Shown piece after piece: positions 51,052 to 62,146 of a DNA stretch of 64,000 nt. The position numbers and the translations under genes were made by a program. The DNA lies in NCBI RefSeq assembly GCF_000417875.1, contig NW_006920885.1:110501-174500 (forward strand). The letters run 5' to 3'. Position 1 is the first letter of the stretch. The number at the start of each line of letters is the position of its first letter. Origin of the DNA: Pseudozyma flocculosa PF-1 (taxonomy: Eukaryota; Basidiomycota; Ustilaginomycetes; Ustilaginales; Ustilaginaceae). The notes below the pieces were generated by a model. The model searched no databases. It worked only from the letters and a program-made list of their open reading frames with translations, and had not been told where the DNA came from.

Positions 51052-53053
51052 ATGGCTGCTAGACCGAGTAAGCATCATCAGCGGTGACGACGACCACGAC
51101 GCCCGAACGATCGAACGAAGCACCGGCATCAGCACCAGCACGAGCGACCAGCACGACCTACGATCGACCGATCGACCTTTGCCAGAGACACGTACCGACG
51201 ACCATGGCGACACCTAAACGAGCGCCAGCATCGAAAGACGGACCGGCACTCTTGTCATTACGTCGCCGCTTTGCGCAGCCGCACTTCGCATCGACCCTTT
51301 GCGCACCCAGCACCTCGCAGGAGACAGCCCCAGGTGGAACGAGAGTTGGCATTCAGGCCTCGGGAGGCACAGGGGGCTGGGGACAAACGACGTCGGGAGC
51401 ACGAAGTCGAAGGGAGGGTGGTCTCGATCTGCGAACGATTGGCAGGCTTCGTCTCTTGCGGTCGCTGGAGAGCCTTTGGCCAGACGAGTCAGGATAGATG
51501 TCGTCCCTGAAGACGATGCTGCTCTGGATCCAGATGGGCCGGCCATTTGAACCAGCTGGACAGGGCCGCTGACGCCATGAGGGCGGTGGAAGGCGTCGGA
51601 AAGTGCCGGAAAGCTGCTCTGCGCCGAGGTGCTGGGTTTTCTGCCGACAAGAAATCTCGACATCCGACAAAACGACTGGTCGCTCGCTCGCTGGTCTTCG
51701 GGCGTCTACGTCTCGTCACAGTGCGCAATGCCGATTCAAAGGCATGCTGCGGGATCGTCTTTGCTGACGGCGACCACCTCCCTCTTCGTCTTTTCACCTT
51801 GACTTTCTCAGCTGTTAACGTTAGGGGTCTCGACGGTGCCGCCTCCGGCTCGCTCCCCCTCCCCGCCGTCTTCACGGCCCCCATCCGCCCTGATGTCGTT
51901 CAGGCTGTTCACAGTGAGTATCGAGACGCTCCACGGCGGTCGCTCCTCCCCCCTCCAGAGGAAGCCTGGCGGAAACGCTCCGCGAAGGGGACTCGTACCT
52001 GCGGCGTCCTGTCCGACCCACGGCAACGGCGTATCTGACCGCTGTGGTCTACTCGCCTCTGCCACTTGACCTCCCCGCCTCGCAGCCAACGTGAACAAGA
52101 ACAAGCGCCAGCCCTACGCCGTCTCCGAGAAGGCCGGTCACCAGACCTCGGCCGAGTCGTGGGGTACCGGTCGTGCCGTTGCCCGTATCCCCCGTGTCGG
52201 CGGTGGTGGTACGCACCGCTCCGGCCAGGCCGCTTTCGGTAACATGGTCCGCGGTGGTCACATGTTCGCCCCGACCAAGCTGTGGCGCCGCTGGCAGATC
52301 AAGACCAACCTGAACCAGAAGCGCTACGCTACTGCTTCGGCCCTGGCTGCTACCGCCGTCCCCTCGCTCGTCCTTGCCCGCGGCCACCGCGTCGAGGAGC
52401 TCGAGGAGATCCCTCTTGTCGTCGCCGACGCCGCCGAGAGCCTCAAGAAGACCAAGGAGGCCGTCGCTCTCCTCAAGTCGGTTGGCGCCTACGCTGACGT
52501 CGTCAAGGTTTCGAACTCGCGCCAGCTCCGCGCTGGTGTCGGCAAGATCCGCAACCGCCGCCACACGCAGCGCCGCGGCCCCCTGGTCATCTACGGCCAG
52601 GACAACGGCATCGTCAACGCGTTCCGCAACCTGCCCGGCGTCGAGGTGTGCTCGGTTGACCGCCTCAACATCCTCCAGCTTGCCCCCGGTGGTCACCTCG
52701 GCCGCTTCGTCATCTTCACCGAGTCGGCCTTTGGCCGCCTCGACGAGGTCTTCGCCTCCAAGACTGGCTTCACCCTGCCCGCCGCCAAGGTCTCGAACCC
52801 CGACGTTGCCCGCATCATCAACTCGGGCGAGATCCAGTCGGTCTGCCGCGAGAAGGGCCCCAGCAAGAGCAAGAGGCCCTTCACCCAGCGCAAGAACCCG
52901 CTGCGCAACCGCGCCGTCCTCTTCCGCCTCAACCCCTACGCCCAGGCGGCCATCCGCTCCGAGATCCGATCCCAGTCGGTCAAGAAGTCGGCCAAGAAGG
53001 AGCCCAAGCAGGTCGCCTCGAAGGAGTTCCTCGACCTCCTCTTCGCTCCCTAA
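51052..53053 (+). CDS. RPL4: 60S ribosomal protein L4 (uL4)
   Basis: Three exons: 51052-51067 (16 bases, MAARP plus one base), 51812-51913 and 52086-53053, giving 361 residues, the normal size for fungal RPL4 (yeast 362). Exon 2 encodes [18 protein letters not shown], then [10 protein letters not shown]. Exon 3 starts with [20 protein letters not shown], the most conserved uL4 segment, whose extended loop lines the exit tunnel, and runs through [16 protein letters not shown] and [17 protein letters not shown]. It ends with a Lys-rich tail and [10 protein letters not shown]. Intron 1 is 744 bases (GTAAGC donor, CTCAG acceptor), the longest in the window; intron 2 is 172 bases. RPL4 introns carry snoRNAs in vertebrates; I checked for C and D boxes here and found no convincing pair. 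Confidence 0.97.
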
Positions 53054-56000
53054 GCGGAGTAGCGGCGGTCCGTCGTTTGCCTCCTTTGTCCACCTCCTTC
53101 TGCTTCTCGCTCGCTTCTTGTCGGTCTCTTCCCTTGCCCTCGTCGGCGCACCCGCCTCGCCGCCGTCTCGTGGGAGCGGAGGCGAGGTGCCATCCTCCTC
53201 CTGCCTATGCGCACCCATGCCTGTCTGATAGCACAACCCAACCTCCCACCCAAAAAACTTCTCTACGCAGCCTCACACACGCACGCTCGCATACGCACCG
53301 CCCCTCTCCTTTCTGGCAGCGAAGGGGTCCCATCTTCGCCCTTTGCCGCCGCACCCAACCAACCAACCAACCAACCAACGAAACAAAAACGGGAGGGCGA
53401 CGGACCGTCAAGCCTCGTATCACGCGCAGCCGCTTCGACGTACGTCGTCCTCTCTCGCCTGGCCCTCGAGGGCCACGGTGCAACAGGGCCGAGCCAGAGA
53501 GGCGTCCCTTCATGACGGGTGGTGCCTCTCTCGCTCGACCCTTGACTTGCAAGCCCCCCCTCCGCTCTCCCGTGTAACCTTAGTCGCCCATCCTTTCCTC
53601 CGCCCTGGCTGAGGACGATGTGTGGTCGGGGGTCCTCCTCCCCTTGCAAGACAATCTGATACGCAAACCAGCTAACCGGGCGTGATACCACGGCTCTGCA
53701 CGGCTGGATCTGCAGGGCGAGAGGTGGGCCGCGTGCGTAGATGTCTTGTCGAGCGCAGAGCACCCGTGATGCGGTCCTTCAATGTACGTGCTCGGAGCCG
53801 GTGCGGGCGGGCAGGCGGCGGTTCCGAGGATATGGTCTAGCGCGGTGTGTGTCGGCCGTGTGCGCCTTCTTCGCCACCGGTGCCTCCTTCCCAAAGTTTC
53901 CCGCTCGCCGCACTCCGTGTCTTGGTCTCGCAACGCCATCCAATCACATCTTCAGCATCTCCAGACGAACTCGTCTGCGAAGATGCACCTCGACTTGCAA
54001 ACGCACCCTGTGCTCCGCACTGCCGCTCGTCCCCATGGGCTGCCGGGCGTCGCCGTGCTTGCTTGCACAGCTGGTGCACCACTCGCAGCCAGGTTGCGCC
54101 TGCCAGGTAGCGGCAGAAGCAAGCAGGTACTGTACGTTCCACGCCATGCCATGCTACACTGCGCGACACGGCCAGACGGAGACGATTGGTGGAAAGACGC
54201 CGTTGCAGGTCACGACGCCGGCACAAACGGCGCGCACTGGTCGTGACACCTCGGTGGACGAAGAGGCGTTGCTCGGCTTCTCCTGCCTTGTTGCTGCTCA
54301 CCGTAATTGTCCGGCTTCGTGCCAGGAACGAGGGCCCGACGTACAGCCATTCGACATGTGGCATGCACGCGAGCCAGAGGGAGGTCGAGCGAGCATGGCA
54401 TAGGCAAAGTCGGCGTATTGCTGCGGCCGCCGAGATTTTGACTCTCGTCGACCGTCCACAGCAGCCGATGGTGGAGCCGCACCGTCACGAGCTCAAGGGT
54501 CGCTGGTCCCTACCGCCCGCCCCCCTGGACCACCATGTCGGTCCCGCGCCGATTTCCGGGAGGAGCGATGGGAGATCCGCTCCTGCCTGCCTGTCTGCCT
54601 GCCGGCCCTCTGGTCATCGAGAGAGAGCGACTCACTTTGAATTCTTGGCAGGGACCGCGCAACTGCGACGGCAAGGCCGGTTCATGCTGTTGCGAGAGTT
54701 TAAGACGCGAAGGCTCGCCGGCCCTCGCTCTCGTCCGGCTTTGGGCAGCGGCGGCTTTGCCGGCGTCCACCCCCAAGTAAGCCAAACGCGGCGGGCGGCG
54801 TTGACCGGGGGGCAGGGCTGGCAGGCCGAGTTCAAACTCCTCCTGCCCAGCGCGAAGCGTGGTGACGGCGAGGCGAATCTCTCGGGCAAATCCATCGACA
54901 GCGGACAGCAAGAGACCGACGCCGAAAAACGCACGCGGACACGAAGCCTGTCTGCCGCCTGCCAGCTCACGCCTGGCGGGACCGAACCGATCCAGCCAAA
55001 GGGTCTGTCGGAGCTGGAATCGAGACCCGTCCGCCCCATCGAGGCGGCTGAGCTACCGCTCGACCTCAGCTTGGCGGAGCCGGAGAAACAGGTTGAGCCA
55101 GCCGGTTTCCTTCCGAACCTACGAAATGCAGCTGCGGAACGCTCGCGCGCACGATGGTGGGAACGAAACTCGAGCCCAACGTCTGTTCTGCTGCCTGCGG
55201 CCTGCCCCTCGCCGGCAATATCGGTCTACGCCAGAGGCAGGCCTGAAAGCGAGCATCGGAGCGACCTCTCTGGATCTCGGGCTTCACCGAGAAAGGCGCG
55301 AAGGCGAAAGCCGTCCCTTGGTCACCTGGTCTTGTCTGTGTTGGTGATGCGGTATCCACCTTGTACTCTGCTGTCGAAGTCGCGCATGGGATGGTGAGGA
55401 TTGAGCCCTCGCCCGTCGAGTAAGGCCCACCGCAGTCTTGTCTGTCCGTATGTTTGCTATCGATGTGCCATCCCATGTCAGCGCACGAGGGCGCTTGCTC
55501 TGCCAGGACATTATTGAGGCGCATGCACGACGGGTGCGCGGCGACGGCGTGCGGCTGAGCCGCAGTTGCGGTGGCACGGGTACAGGTAGGTGCCCGTAGG
55601 AGCAGCTCGAGCGGCCAGCAGGACAAGGTGGCGGTCACGGGCAGGCAGATCGTCCAGGCAGGCAGGGTGGCCCAGTTCCGACGGCCGTAGTGAGCTGAGA
55701 GCTGCAGCCGGACGACTCGGCAACACCGTACCTCGCTCTCTTCTGTTGTGTCGCTACCGAGCAACGTGCGCGGTTTTGTCGCCGTCGGTCAACGCCGCCT
55801 GTTCGCTCCGCAACCTCGAGCCACCCCCACCCAACCGTTCGTGATCAGGCCATGAGCGCAGGCAAGCTACGGTGCTCGTGGTGGCAGCGCGTGTCGCCGA
55901 CGAAGGGTCGAGCTGAGAGGGGCAGTTTCGGGCTGAGCAGAGGGCACAGACGACACCGCCGGACCGGATCCTCAGGTGCTTCGCAGGAAAGGTGCTCGCA

Positions 56001-57161
56001 TCAATGCCGTGTCGCACGAAACTTCAGCCGGCCAGGCCGGCCATGTCGCTGCCTGGTCTCTGTCCCCCTTGGCGCTACCGCCGTAAGTACCTAGACCAGA
56101 CTGTACTCACATGAAACGCTCGCCCACTCTGCTTGCGGTGAAGCCGAAGCTGGTCTTGGGTTAGGTAGGGCGATTCACGCCAAGACATGAGTGGACAAGT
56201 GCTTTTCCTGCCTCATCGGCACCCAGTCTCGTGGAGCGACCCGTCGGCACCAACAGCCTAAGATCGACAAAGAGGCGGGGGGGCACGAGGTTATCCACGT
56301 TTGTCTACGGTACCTACGTAGACGAAGCGTGACCAGGGAGGCAGGATCGAGCGAGCCTGCGCCCCGGCAGCCCCGAGAAGTGGCTGCCAGACGTGCACCG
56401 GTGTGTGTGTGGCAACAAGGCCTGGGGGCGGGCGGCGCGCTACAGCGGCGCGCCCTCCGGCTACCGATGGGCGGGCGACCCGAACGGAAGCGGAAGAGGA
56501 GCGTGTGTAGCGTCGCGCAAACGAGCTCGCACGCGGATCTGGTGCCCTGGGTCCCCGGCCTCTGCGTCTTGCGCCCACCCTTCTCCGTCGACGCTAGGCC
56601 TACCTGTCCCTAACTACCCATCCTCTCGTGGCCTGCCCCCCGCTCATCCATCCATACCTAGCAAGGGGCGACAGAGCAAGCTAGCCAAGCAGGTTTCCCC
56701 GACTGACCCCCGTTTCGGTTCCTGCCCGTTCCTCTCGCTGGCCTGCCTGCTTACCCCGCTCGCCTGCCCGCGACCAACGCCGTTCGGCCTCGTCCCCACC
56801 ACCGCCGCCGCCGCCGCCGCCGCCGCTGCTCTGGGCCCTTTTGGCTCCAACCGCCCACGCACTGCCGGTAACCGAGCAGCCAAGGCCAGGACGCCCGCGC
56901 GAGCGGCCAAAATCGCCTAGCGAGCTTAAATAGAGGGTTCTGGCTTGTCCCTACGACGCATTGCACTTCCCTTTCCCCCCCATCTCGTTCGACTCCATCC
57001 ACCTCCTAATCCTCCCTGTCCCCCCCTACGCTGTGGTTCTCGAAACAAGGCTCGACCTCCTCTGCCGTGGTCGTCCGTTTCGCGTATCGTAGACACCTCT
57101 CCTCTTCTTTTTCATCCCTACCCTTTCCCCTCTGGACCTACCGTCGCCTCAACCGCCCACC
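53054..57161. other. gene-poor region between RPL4 and the MFS gene
   Basis: About 4.1 kb. A (CCAA)n run at about 53355-53379 is near the RPL4 3' end. The rest holds only Arg/Ala/Pro-rich chance frames, including one of 403 codons (54186-55397, plus) that lacks recognisable domains. A CCGCCG run lies at about 56799-56826. TTAAATAG at 56926-56933 is a weak TATA-like element 229 bases before the MFS start. Confidence 0.45.
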
Positions 57162-58844
57162 ATGGAGAAGCAGGACGCCAGCGGCGCCGTCAAGGCGGAG
57201 AAGTCGCCCCAGCTCTCGTCCGATGGCGGCGACGCCGAGAAGCAGCTGTCCAAGGAGGTCGCCCAGCAGTTTGGCAGCCGCGTCGAGTCGAGCGCCGTCG
57301 ACGACATCTACGAGCGCAAGTGCTACATCCTCAACAAGGTGCTCAACGAGCACATCGGCATGGGCAAGGTCCAGTGGCAGGTCTTCTTCCTCTCCGGCTT
57401 CGGCTGGTTCTGCGACAACATGTGGCTCCAGGGCGTCGCCATCGCCCTGCCCCAGGTCTCGCGCGAGTTCAACATCCCCTCGGACGTCCGCTGGATGACC
57501 TTCTCGCTCTACATCGGGCTCATCTTTGGCGCAGCCACCTGGGGCATCCTCGCCGACGTCATCGGACGCAGGCCCTCGTTCAACATCACCCTCTGCCTCG
57601 CAGGCATCTTTGGCATCGCCGCCGGCGGCGCACCCAGCTTCGTCGGCCTCGGCGGCCTCTTTGCCGCCCTCGGCTTCGGCCTCGGCGGCAACCTCCCCGT
57701 CGACGGCACCCTCTTCCTCGAGTTCGTCCCCGCCAACAAGCAGTACCTCCTCACCCTCCTCTCCGTCTTCTGGTCCATCGGCCAGCTCGTCGGAAGCCTC
57801 ATCGGTTGGGCCTTTATCGCAAACTACTCTTGCAGCGGCGACGAGTCCAACACCCCCTTCGACGGATCCATCCCCTGCAACACGGCGGACAACAAGGGAT
57901 GGAGGTACTTCTTTTTTTGCATTGGAGCGATCACTTTCGTCTTCTTCTTGCTGCGTTTTGCCGTCTTCAAGCTGCCCGAGTCGCCCAAGTTCTACCTGGC
58001 CAAGGGGCGCGACGCCGAGGCTGTTGCGACGATGAAAGAAATTGCGCGACGCAACGGGATCGAGCTCGGTGACGATGTGCTCAGCGTCGAGATCCTTCGC
58101 AGTGCTGCTGGCCAGGAGGCCGACATGGATGCCGCCCACCACCAGGTCGAGGAGGAGCCCAAGGGTATGGCCGCCATCACGTCGCTGCCTTCGCGCGTCG
58201 CGGGCAGCTTTAAAAACGTCAGCTTCACGCCCGACCTGTCGCACATCAAGCCCCTCTTCCGCGGCGCCAAGATGGCCTACACCACCTCGGCCATCTTTAT
58301 GCTCTGGTCGCTCATCGGCCTCGCTTACCCGCTCTACAACGCATTCCTGCCCATCTACCTCGAGAGGGCGCAGGGCGTCAGCGGAAGCTCGTCGGTCGAC
58401 GTCACCTACCGCAACTACGCCATCATTTCCATCTGCGGTGTGCCCGGCTCGATCATCGCCGCCTACCTCGTCGAGCTGCCGCGCACCGGCCGCCGTGGTG
58501 CCATGGCTCTGGGCACCCTGCTCACTGGAATCTTCCTCTTCGCCTTCACCACGGCCAAGACCAACGGCGCCGTGCTGGGCTTCAACTGCGTCACGGCCCT
58601 CACCCAGAACATCATGTACGGCGTCCTCTACTCGTGGACGCCCGAGACGTTCCCGGCGCCCCACCGCGGCACCGCCGACGGCATCGCCTCTTCGCTCAAC
58701 CGCATCTTTGGCGCCATGGCCCCCATCATCGGCATCTACGCCGTCGGATCGGCGCCCATCTACGTCTCGGCCAGTCTCTTCATCGCCGCGGCCCTCATCA
58801 TGGTCACTGTGCCGTCCGAGACCGTGGGCAAGAACGCGCTCTGA
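57162..58844 (+). CDS. MFS transporter, SV2/SVOP-like
   Basis: Intronless, 560 residues. A hydrophilic cytosolic N-terminus of about 75 residues precedes the first membrane helix (VQWQVFFLSGFGWFCDNMW). About 12 helices can be traced. MFS loop 2-3 signature is ILADVIGRRPSF. GFGLGGNLPVDGTLFLEFVP in helix 4 to 5 is characteristic of SV2/SVOP-type organic ion transporters and related sugar/phosphate-like carriers. A long central loop (about 285-350) separates the halves. The second half includes PRTGRRGAMALG and SWTPETFPAPHRGTADGIAS, which is typical of the same group. The likely site is the plasma membrane. The substrate cannot be read from sequence; the neighbours give no clue. It converges with the dUTPase gene. 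Confidence 0.9.
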   Translation: MEKQDASGAVKAEKSPQLSSDGGDAEKQLSKEVAQQFGSRVESSAVDDIYERKCYILNKVLNEHIGMGKVQWQVFFLSGFGWFCDNMWLQGVAIALPQVSREFNIPSDVRWMTFSLYIGLIFGAATWGILADVIGRRPSFNITLCLAGIFGIAAGGAPSFVGLGGLFAALGFGLGGNLPVDGTLFLEFVPANKQYLLTLLSVFWSIGQLVGSLIGWAFIANYSCSGDESNTPFDGSIPCNTADNKGWRYFFFCIGAITFVFFLLRFAVFKLPESPKFYLAKGRDAEAVATMKEIARRNGIELGDDVLSVEILRSAAGQEADMDAAHHQVEEEPKGMAAITSLPSRVAGSFKNVSFTPDLSHIKPLFRGAKMAYTTSAIFMLWSLIGLAYPLYNAFLPIYLERAQGVSGSSSVDVTYRNYAIISICGVPGSIIAAYLVELPRTGRRGAMALGTLLTGIFLFAFTTAKTNGAVLGFNCVTALTQNIMYGVLYSWTPETFPAPHRGTADGIASSLNRIFGAMAPIIGIYAVGSAPIYVSASLFIAAALIMVTVPSETVGKNAL

Positions 58845-59168
58845 GCCGACGGCACGGCACCGCCCTCTCCCCACACCATCGCCCAATCGGTTGCTCCTTG
58901 TCCCTCGCTCTCTCTGAGCTTACGAGGGATGAGGAGCTTGCCACCAAAAACAACGCCTTGCAAGATACCAGGATCCGGGTCGCGGCGCAGCGCGTAGAGG
59001 CTCGCTGCTCCCACGCAGACCAGTCTCGCCCGCCGCGCCGTAGACACTCTGAGATTTCCACCTTTGCTGTAATTTGCTGTCACGCCACGATATATTTCAC
59101 CTTGCCAAGAGAATTGAATGAATGCACGAAACGGACGCGGAGTGGGTTGCGTACGGTGTGAGACTGGT
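58845..59168. other. convergent 3' region, MFS transporter / dUTPase
   Basis: Untranslated DNA of two convergent genes; nothing else seen. Confidence 0.5.
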
Positions 59169-59486
59169 TCAGGCCTGCTTTGTCGTTGCGCTCTCGGTCG
59201 GCAGGTCGGCGGCGGCGGCGGCGGCTGCTGCCGTGTCCTGAGCGGCGACGGTGGCAGCGGGTCCGAAACCGCCAGTGGAGCCAAAGCCGCCTGCGCCCCT
59301 GGCGGTGTCATCGAGGCTGGACACTTCCTCTACGGGAGGAGTCGAGATCTGTTCAATGACGAGCTGCGCGATCCTGTCTCCTTCGTTGACTGCGTGCGCG
59401 GTCGAGATAGAGGCGGGTGTTGACAAGGCGAAGCGCGACCGAGTGGAGCAAAGGAGGATTCAGCTGGAGTTCTGATGGGTCTGAGT

Positions 59487-59517
<31 letters not shown>

Positions 59518-60074
59518 GGGTCGGCCACGTACTGGTAAAGTCTGCATCGCCGAGGTTGAAGAGGAGGACGCCGAGAAGGCCACGGTAGTCGGAGTCGATG
59601 ACGCCTGCTCCGACGTCGATGCCGTGCTTGGAGGCTATTGCGAGCGGGCGCGAAGATGGGGAACAAGTACACACATCTGATCAGCCTTCACATTCTGATC
59701 ATTGATCTTGCCCCGCGCAGGCGAAGGAGGGGGTCTTTCTCGAATCGACACTCACCAAGACCGCTGCGAGGTGCAACACGGCCATAGTGTCCTTCTGGGA
59801 TGGCGAGCGAGATGCCCGTCTGAACGACCTTGCGTTTCCCCCGTTCGATGGTGACCTTCTCGCTCGAGTACAGATCGTACCCTGCCGCCGAGGCGCTACC
59901 GCGGGTAGGCAGCTTGGCAAGAGGGTGGGCGGGGTGGCGGCATACGAGGAGGCGCAGTGCCGAGGCCGAGGCCGAAGTCGACTGCGTAGGGAGGGACATT
60001 TCGGAGTCGAGGTGCGTCGTCTTGAGCTGCTTGTTCGGTCTTTCGGTGGTGGAGTAGCTCGAGTCGATGGTCAT
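59169..60074 (-). CDS. DUT1: dUTP diphosphatase (dUTPase)
   Basis: Three exons: 60074-59756, 59634-59533 and 59389-59169, with introns of 121 and 143 bases, giving 213 residues. All five trimeric dUTPase motifs are present: [25 protein letters not shown] (its Ala codon spans the first junction), [33 protein letters not shown] (the Ile codon spans the second junction) and [14 protein letters not shown]. The enzyme converts dUTP to dUMP and pyrophosphate, limiting uracil in DNA and supplying dTMP synthesis. The N-terminus carries an extra 40 or so residues of Ser/Thr-rich text, possibly with alternative starts (a second in-frame ATG at MSLPTQ), which could give two isoforms. The C-terminus extends beyond motif V with an Ala-rich tail. 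The second intron contains a 28-base homopolymer. Confidence 0.96.
59487..59514. repeat. G28 homopolymer in a dUTPase intron
   Basis: An uninterrupted run of 28 G on the plus strand, which is C28 in the transcript, inside intron 2 of the dUTPase gene (59390-59532). It is the longest homopolymer in the window. Its true length is uncertain because such runs are error-prone. Confidence 0.85.
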
Positions 60075-60934
60075 GTTCGAGCGGAGGGGGATCGGATGAA
60101 GCGTTTGGGGGTGAAGAGAGAGGCGAGAGGAAAGGGTCGCTCGCCGCTGGTGGTGGTGTTGCTCTGGTCGCCCGGAGGGTTTTTCCAGGCAGCCTAGCCT
60201 GGGCTGGGTGTTGGATCCACGTCGCGCCTGCCCCGGCGCGAGTAGGCGTGCACTTTTGACTTCGCGTTGAGTGAATCGACCTTATTGCGCCAGGCGCGGG
60301 CGGACGTTCATCGCGATCACCCAGCATCGCCTGGCCTGACAGGGCCAGCCCTGGTAGCTCAGCCCGCGTGATACGACCGACTCAGCTCTACCTCGTCCCA
60401 TGCTCGCGTCCACCAGCACATCCGCTCAGCTCGCACATGCACGCAGCAAGGCAAACCCCACAGCGTCCGTGCGTCGCCACGGTCCAGTCTCAGTCGGGCC
60501 CACGTGGCGGAGACAGACAGATTCAGCTCGCCGTTCGCCACCGCTCATTGCGCCGGACCGCCACGAATACGAACGAAGCCGCACGCAGCCGATCCAAGCT
60601 GGCCAGGATGGTGAAATGGTGATGCAGGGCACGGATCAAAGGTGGGCAGAGAGAGACTATGTGTACGAAGGGCCAGACGGTGGCAGGACTGGACAAGGAT
60701 CGCAGCTTCGGCGACCACGACAACGGCGACGACGACGATGGTCGAGGCCATCTGGGAGGCGCCAGTGAAGTCACAAGTGTCTCGGAGGATATATCTTGGA
60801 TCGGCGCACGGCAGCGCGCGGACCACGGAAGCAACAGCGAAACCTCTGCAGAGGAAACAACATCGGACATCGAACGAACCCCATCCACCCGCACCGGCCT
60901 CGACGACATGCTGCTGGCGATGGCGCGCCGCGGC
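60075..60934. other. region between dUTPase start and MO25 stop
   Basis: This holds the dUTPase promoter and the MO25 3' end. CTTCGCGTTG at about 60259-60268 has a TTCGCG core like E2F/MBF-type cell-cycle sites, which would suit a dUTPase gene, but it is a single short match. No other gene seen. Confidence 0.4.
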
Positions 60935-62146
60935 TCAGGCGGCGGCGGCGGCCGGCTTGGTCTTGCCCGTGCTCTCGATGATCTGGAGCACGTACTGCTT
61001 CTCGTCGACAAACTGCTCGTCGTCCTTGTCGTTGTGGAAATTGCCCAGGAAAGCCACGAGCCGCTCGCGGTTGCGGCGCAGGATGTTTTCAATCACGGGC
61101 GGCTTCTTGGGGTTGGCGACAAACACCTTGAACACGTGGAACGCCTCAAACTGGATGTTTTTGCTGCGGTCGCGCAGCAGGTTCATCATCATCTTGAGGT
61201 TGTCCTCGGAGCTGATGTAGCGCGTCATGACGTTGAAGTTGGTGCGGTCCAGCAGGATCTCGCCCAGCAGCTTGAGCGACTGCCGCTTGGTGACGTAGTT
61301 GGGCGACATGAGCAGCTCCGTGTACATGGCAAAGAAGCGGTCGTAGTTGTGCTCGAGGTAGTCGGCCACCATGGCCTTGTGCCGCGTCAGCGTCTCCTTG
61401 AAGTTGGCGAACGCGTCGCACGAGATGCCAAACGTCGTCTTTTCAATGTAGTCGGGGAACGTGTAGAAGCGCTCCGAGTGGAGGAGGAGCTTGGCCAGCG
61501 GCTCGTGCCGCAGCATCTCGCGGAGGATCATGCCCGTGTTGAGCGCCACCTCGGGGTTCTCGTAGCCGCGCAGCGCCGTGAAGAGGACCTCGGGCTTGGT
61601 CGAGAGGTACTCGACCGTGGGCCACCGCGTGCCAATCTGGCGCCGCAGCAGGTTGTTGAAGATCTGCGACACGTCCTTTTTCGCCTCAAATTCGAGCTTG
61701 GAAATGTCGCGGACGAGGAGCTGGAGGAGGTCGTTGTTGTACACCTCCTGCGCCAGCTGGGCCACCTGGTCGGGCTGCGGGTCGTTTTCGCCGTCGCCGT
61801 AGAGGATGACCTTGATCTGGTAGAGGTTCTTGCTGACCTCCTCGGACGCCTTTCTGCGCGATTCCGACGAGCCGGAGCCGACGAGGCCGCCGCCGGATAT
61901 GCTGGCCGAGGTGCCCGAGGAGCCGGACGAGGTCGAGTGGGAGGAGCCGGTGCCGAAGCTGTGGCCGGACCCGGAAGCCGAGGACGAGGAGCCGGCGGCG
62001 GACGACGAGGAGCCGCCTGCGCCGCCGCCGCCCGAGGCCGAGGACGAGGAGCCGCCGGTGACGTGGTCGAGGCGGATGAGGGCGTCGCGGAGGTGCCTGA
62101 CGAGCTCCGGCGGGGTGCGCTGCTTCGTCTTGAAGATGAAGTTCAT
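60935..62146 (-). CDS. HYM1: MO25/Hym1-like scaffold protein
   Basis: Intronless, 403 residues. It begins [20 protein letters not shown], the usual MO25 start. A Ser/Gly-rich insertion at about 31-97 follows the first helices, absent from animal MO25. The helical-repeat body then matches the family throughout: [69 protein letters not shown] and [17 protein letters not shown]25 binds and activates GCK/STE20-type kinases; in fungi Hym1 belongs to the RAM/MOR network of polarity and cell separation. The preferred start is 62146; the upstream in-frame ATG at 62215 would add a Pro/Arg-rich leader not typical of the family. It is divergent from TGS1. Confidence 0.94.
   Translation of the reverse strand: MNFIFKTKQRTPPELVRHLRDALIRLDHVTGGSSSSASGGGGAGGSSSSAAGSSSSASGSGHSFGTGSSHSTSSGSSGTSASISGGGLVGSGSSESRRKASEEVSKNLYQIKVILYGDGENDPQPDQVAQLAQEVYNNDLLQLLVRDISKLEFEAKKDVSQIFNNLLRRQIGTRWPTVEYLSTKPEVLFTALRGYENPEVALNTGMILREMLRHEPLAKLLLHSERFYTFPDYIEKTTFGISCDAFANFKETLTRHKAMVADYLEHNYDRFFAMYTELLMSPNYVTKRQSLKLLGEILLDRTNFNVMTRYISSEDNLKMMMNLLRDRSKNIQFEAFHVFKVFVANPKKPPVIENILRRNRERLVAFLGNFHNDKDDEQFVDEKQYVLQIIESTGKTKPAAAAA

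Noticed and set aside
34225..51811. snoRNAs inside RPS16, RPS29 or RPL4 introns
   Set aside because: I looked for RUGAUGA/CUGA box pairs with plausible spacing and found only single partial matches such as AGATGA in the RPS29 intron. A covariance search would be decisive.
53355..53379. (CCAA)n as a telomere-like or origin element
   Set aside because: A simple tetranucleotide microsatellite in a 3' region; no further evidence.
54186..55397. 403-codon plus-strand open frame after RPL4
   Set aside because: Arg/Ser/Pro/Ala-rich text without domains, and overlapping chance frames on both strands; no start context, splice pattern or family resemblance supports it.
59487..59520. GGGGTTAGGG beside the G run as telomeric repeat
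   Set aside because: Only a single TTAGGG unit, inside an intron of an intact gene.
60340..60420. tRNA-like A box (TGGTAGCTCAG)
   Set aside because: No matching B box or acceptor stem follows, so it is not a tRNA gene.
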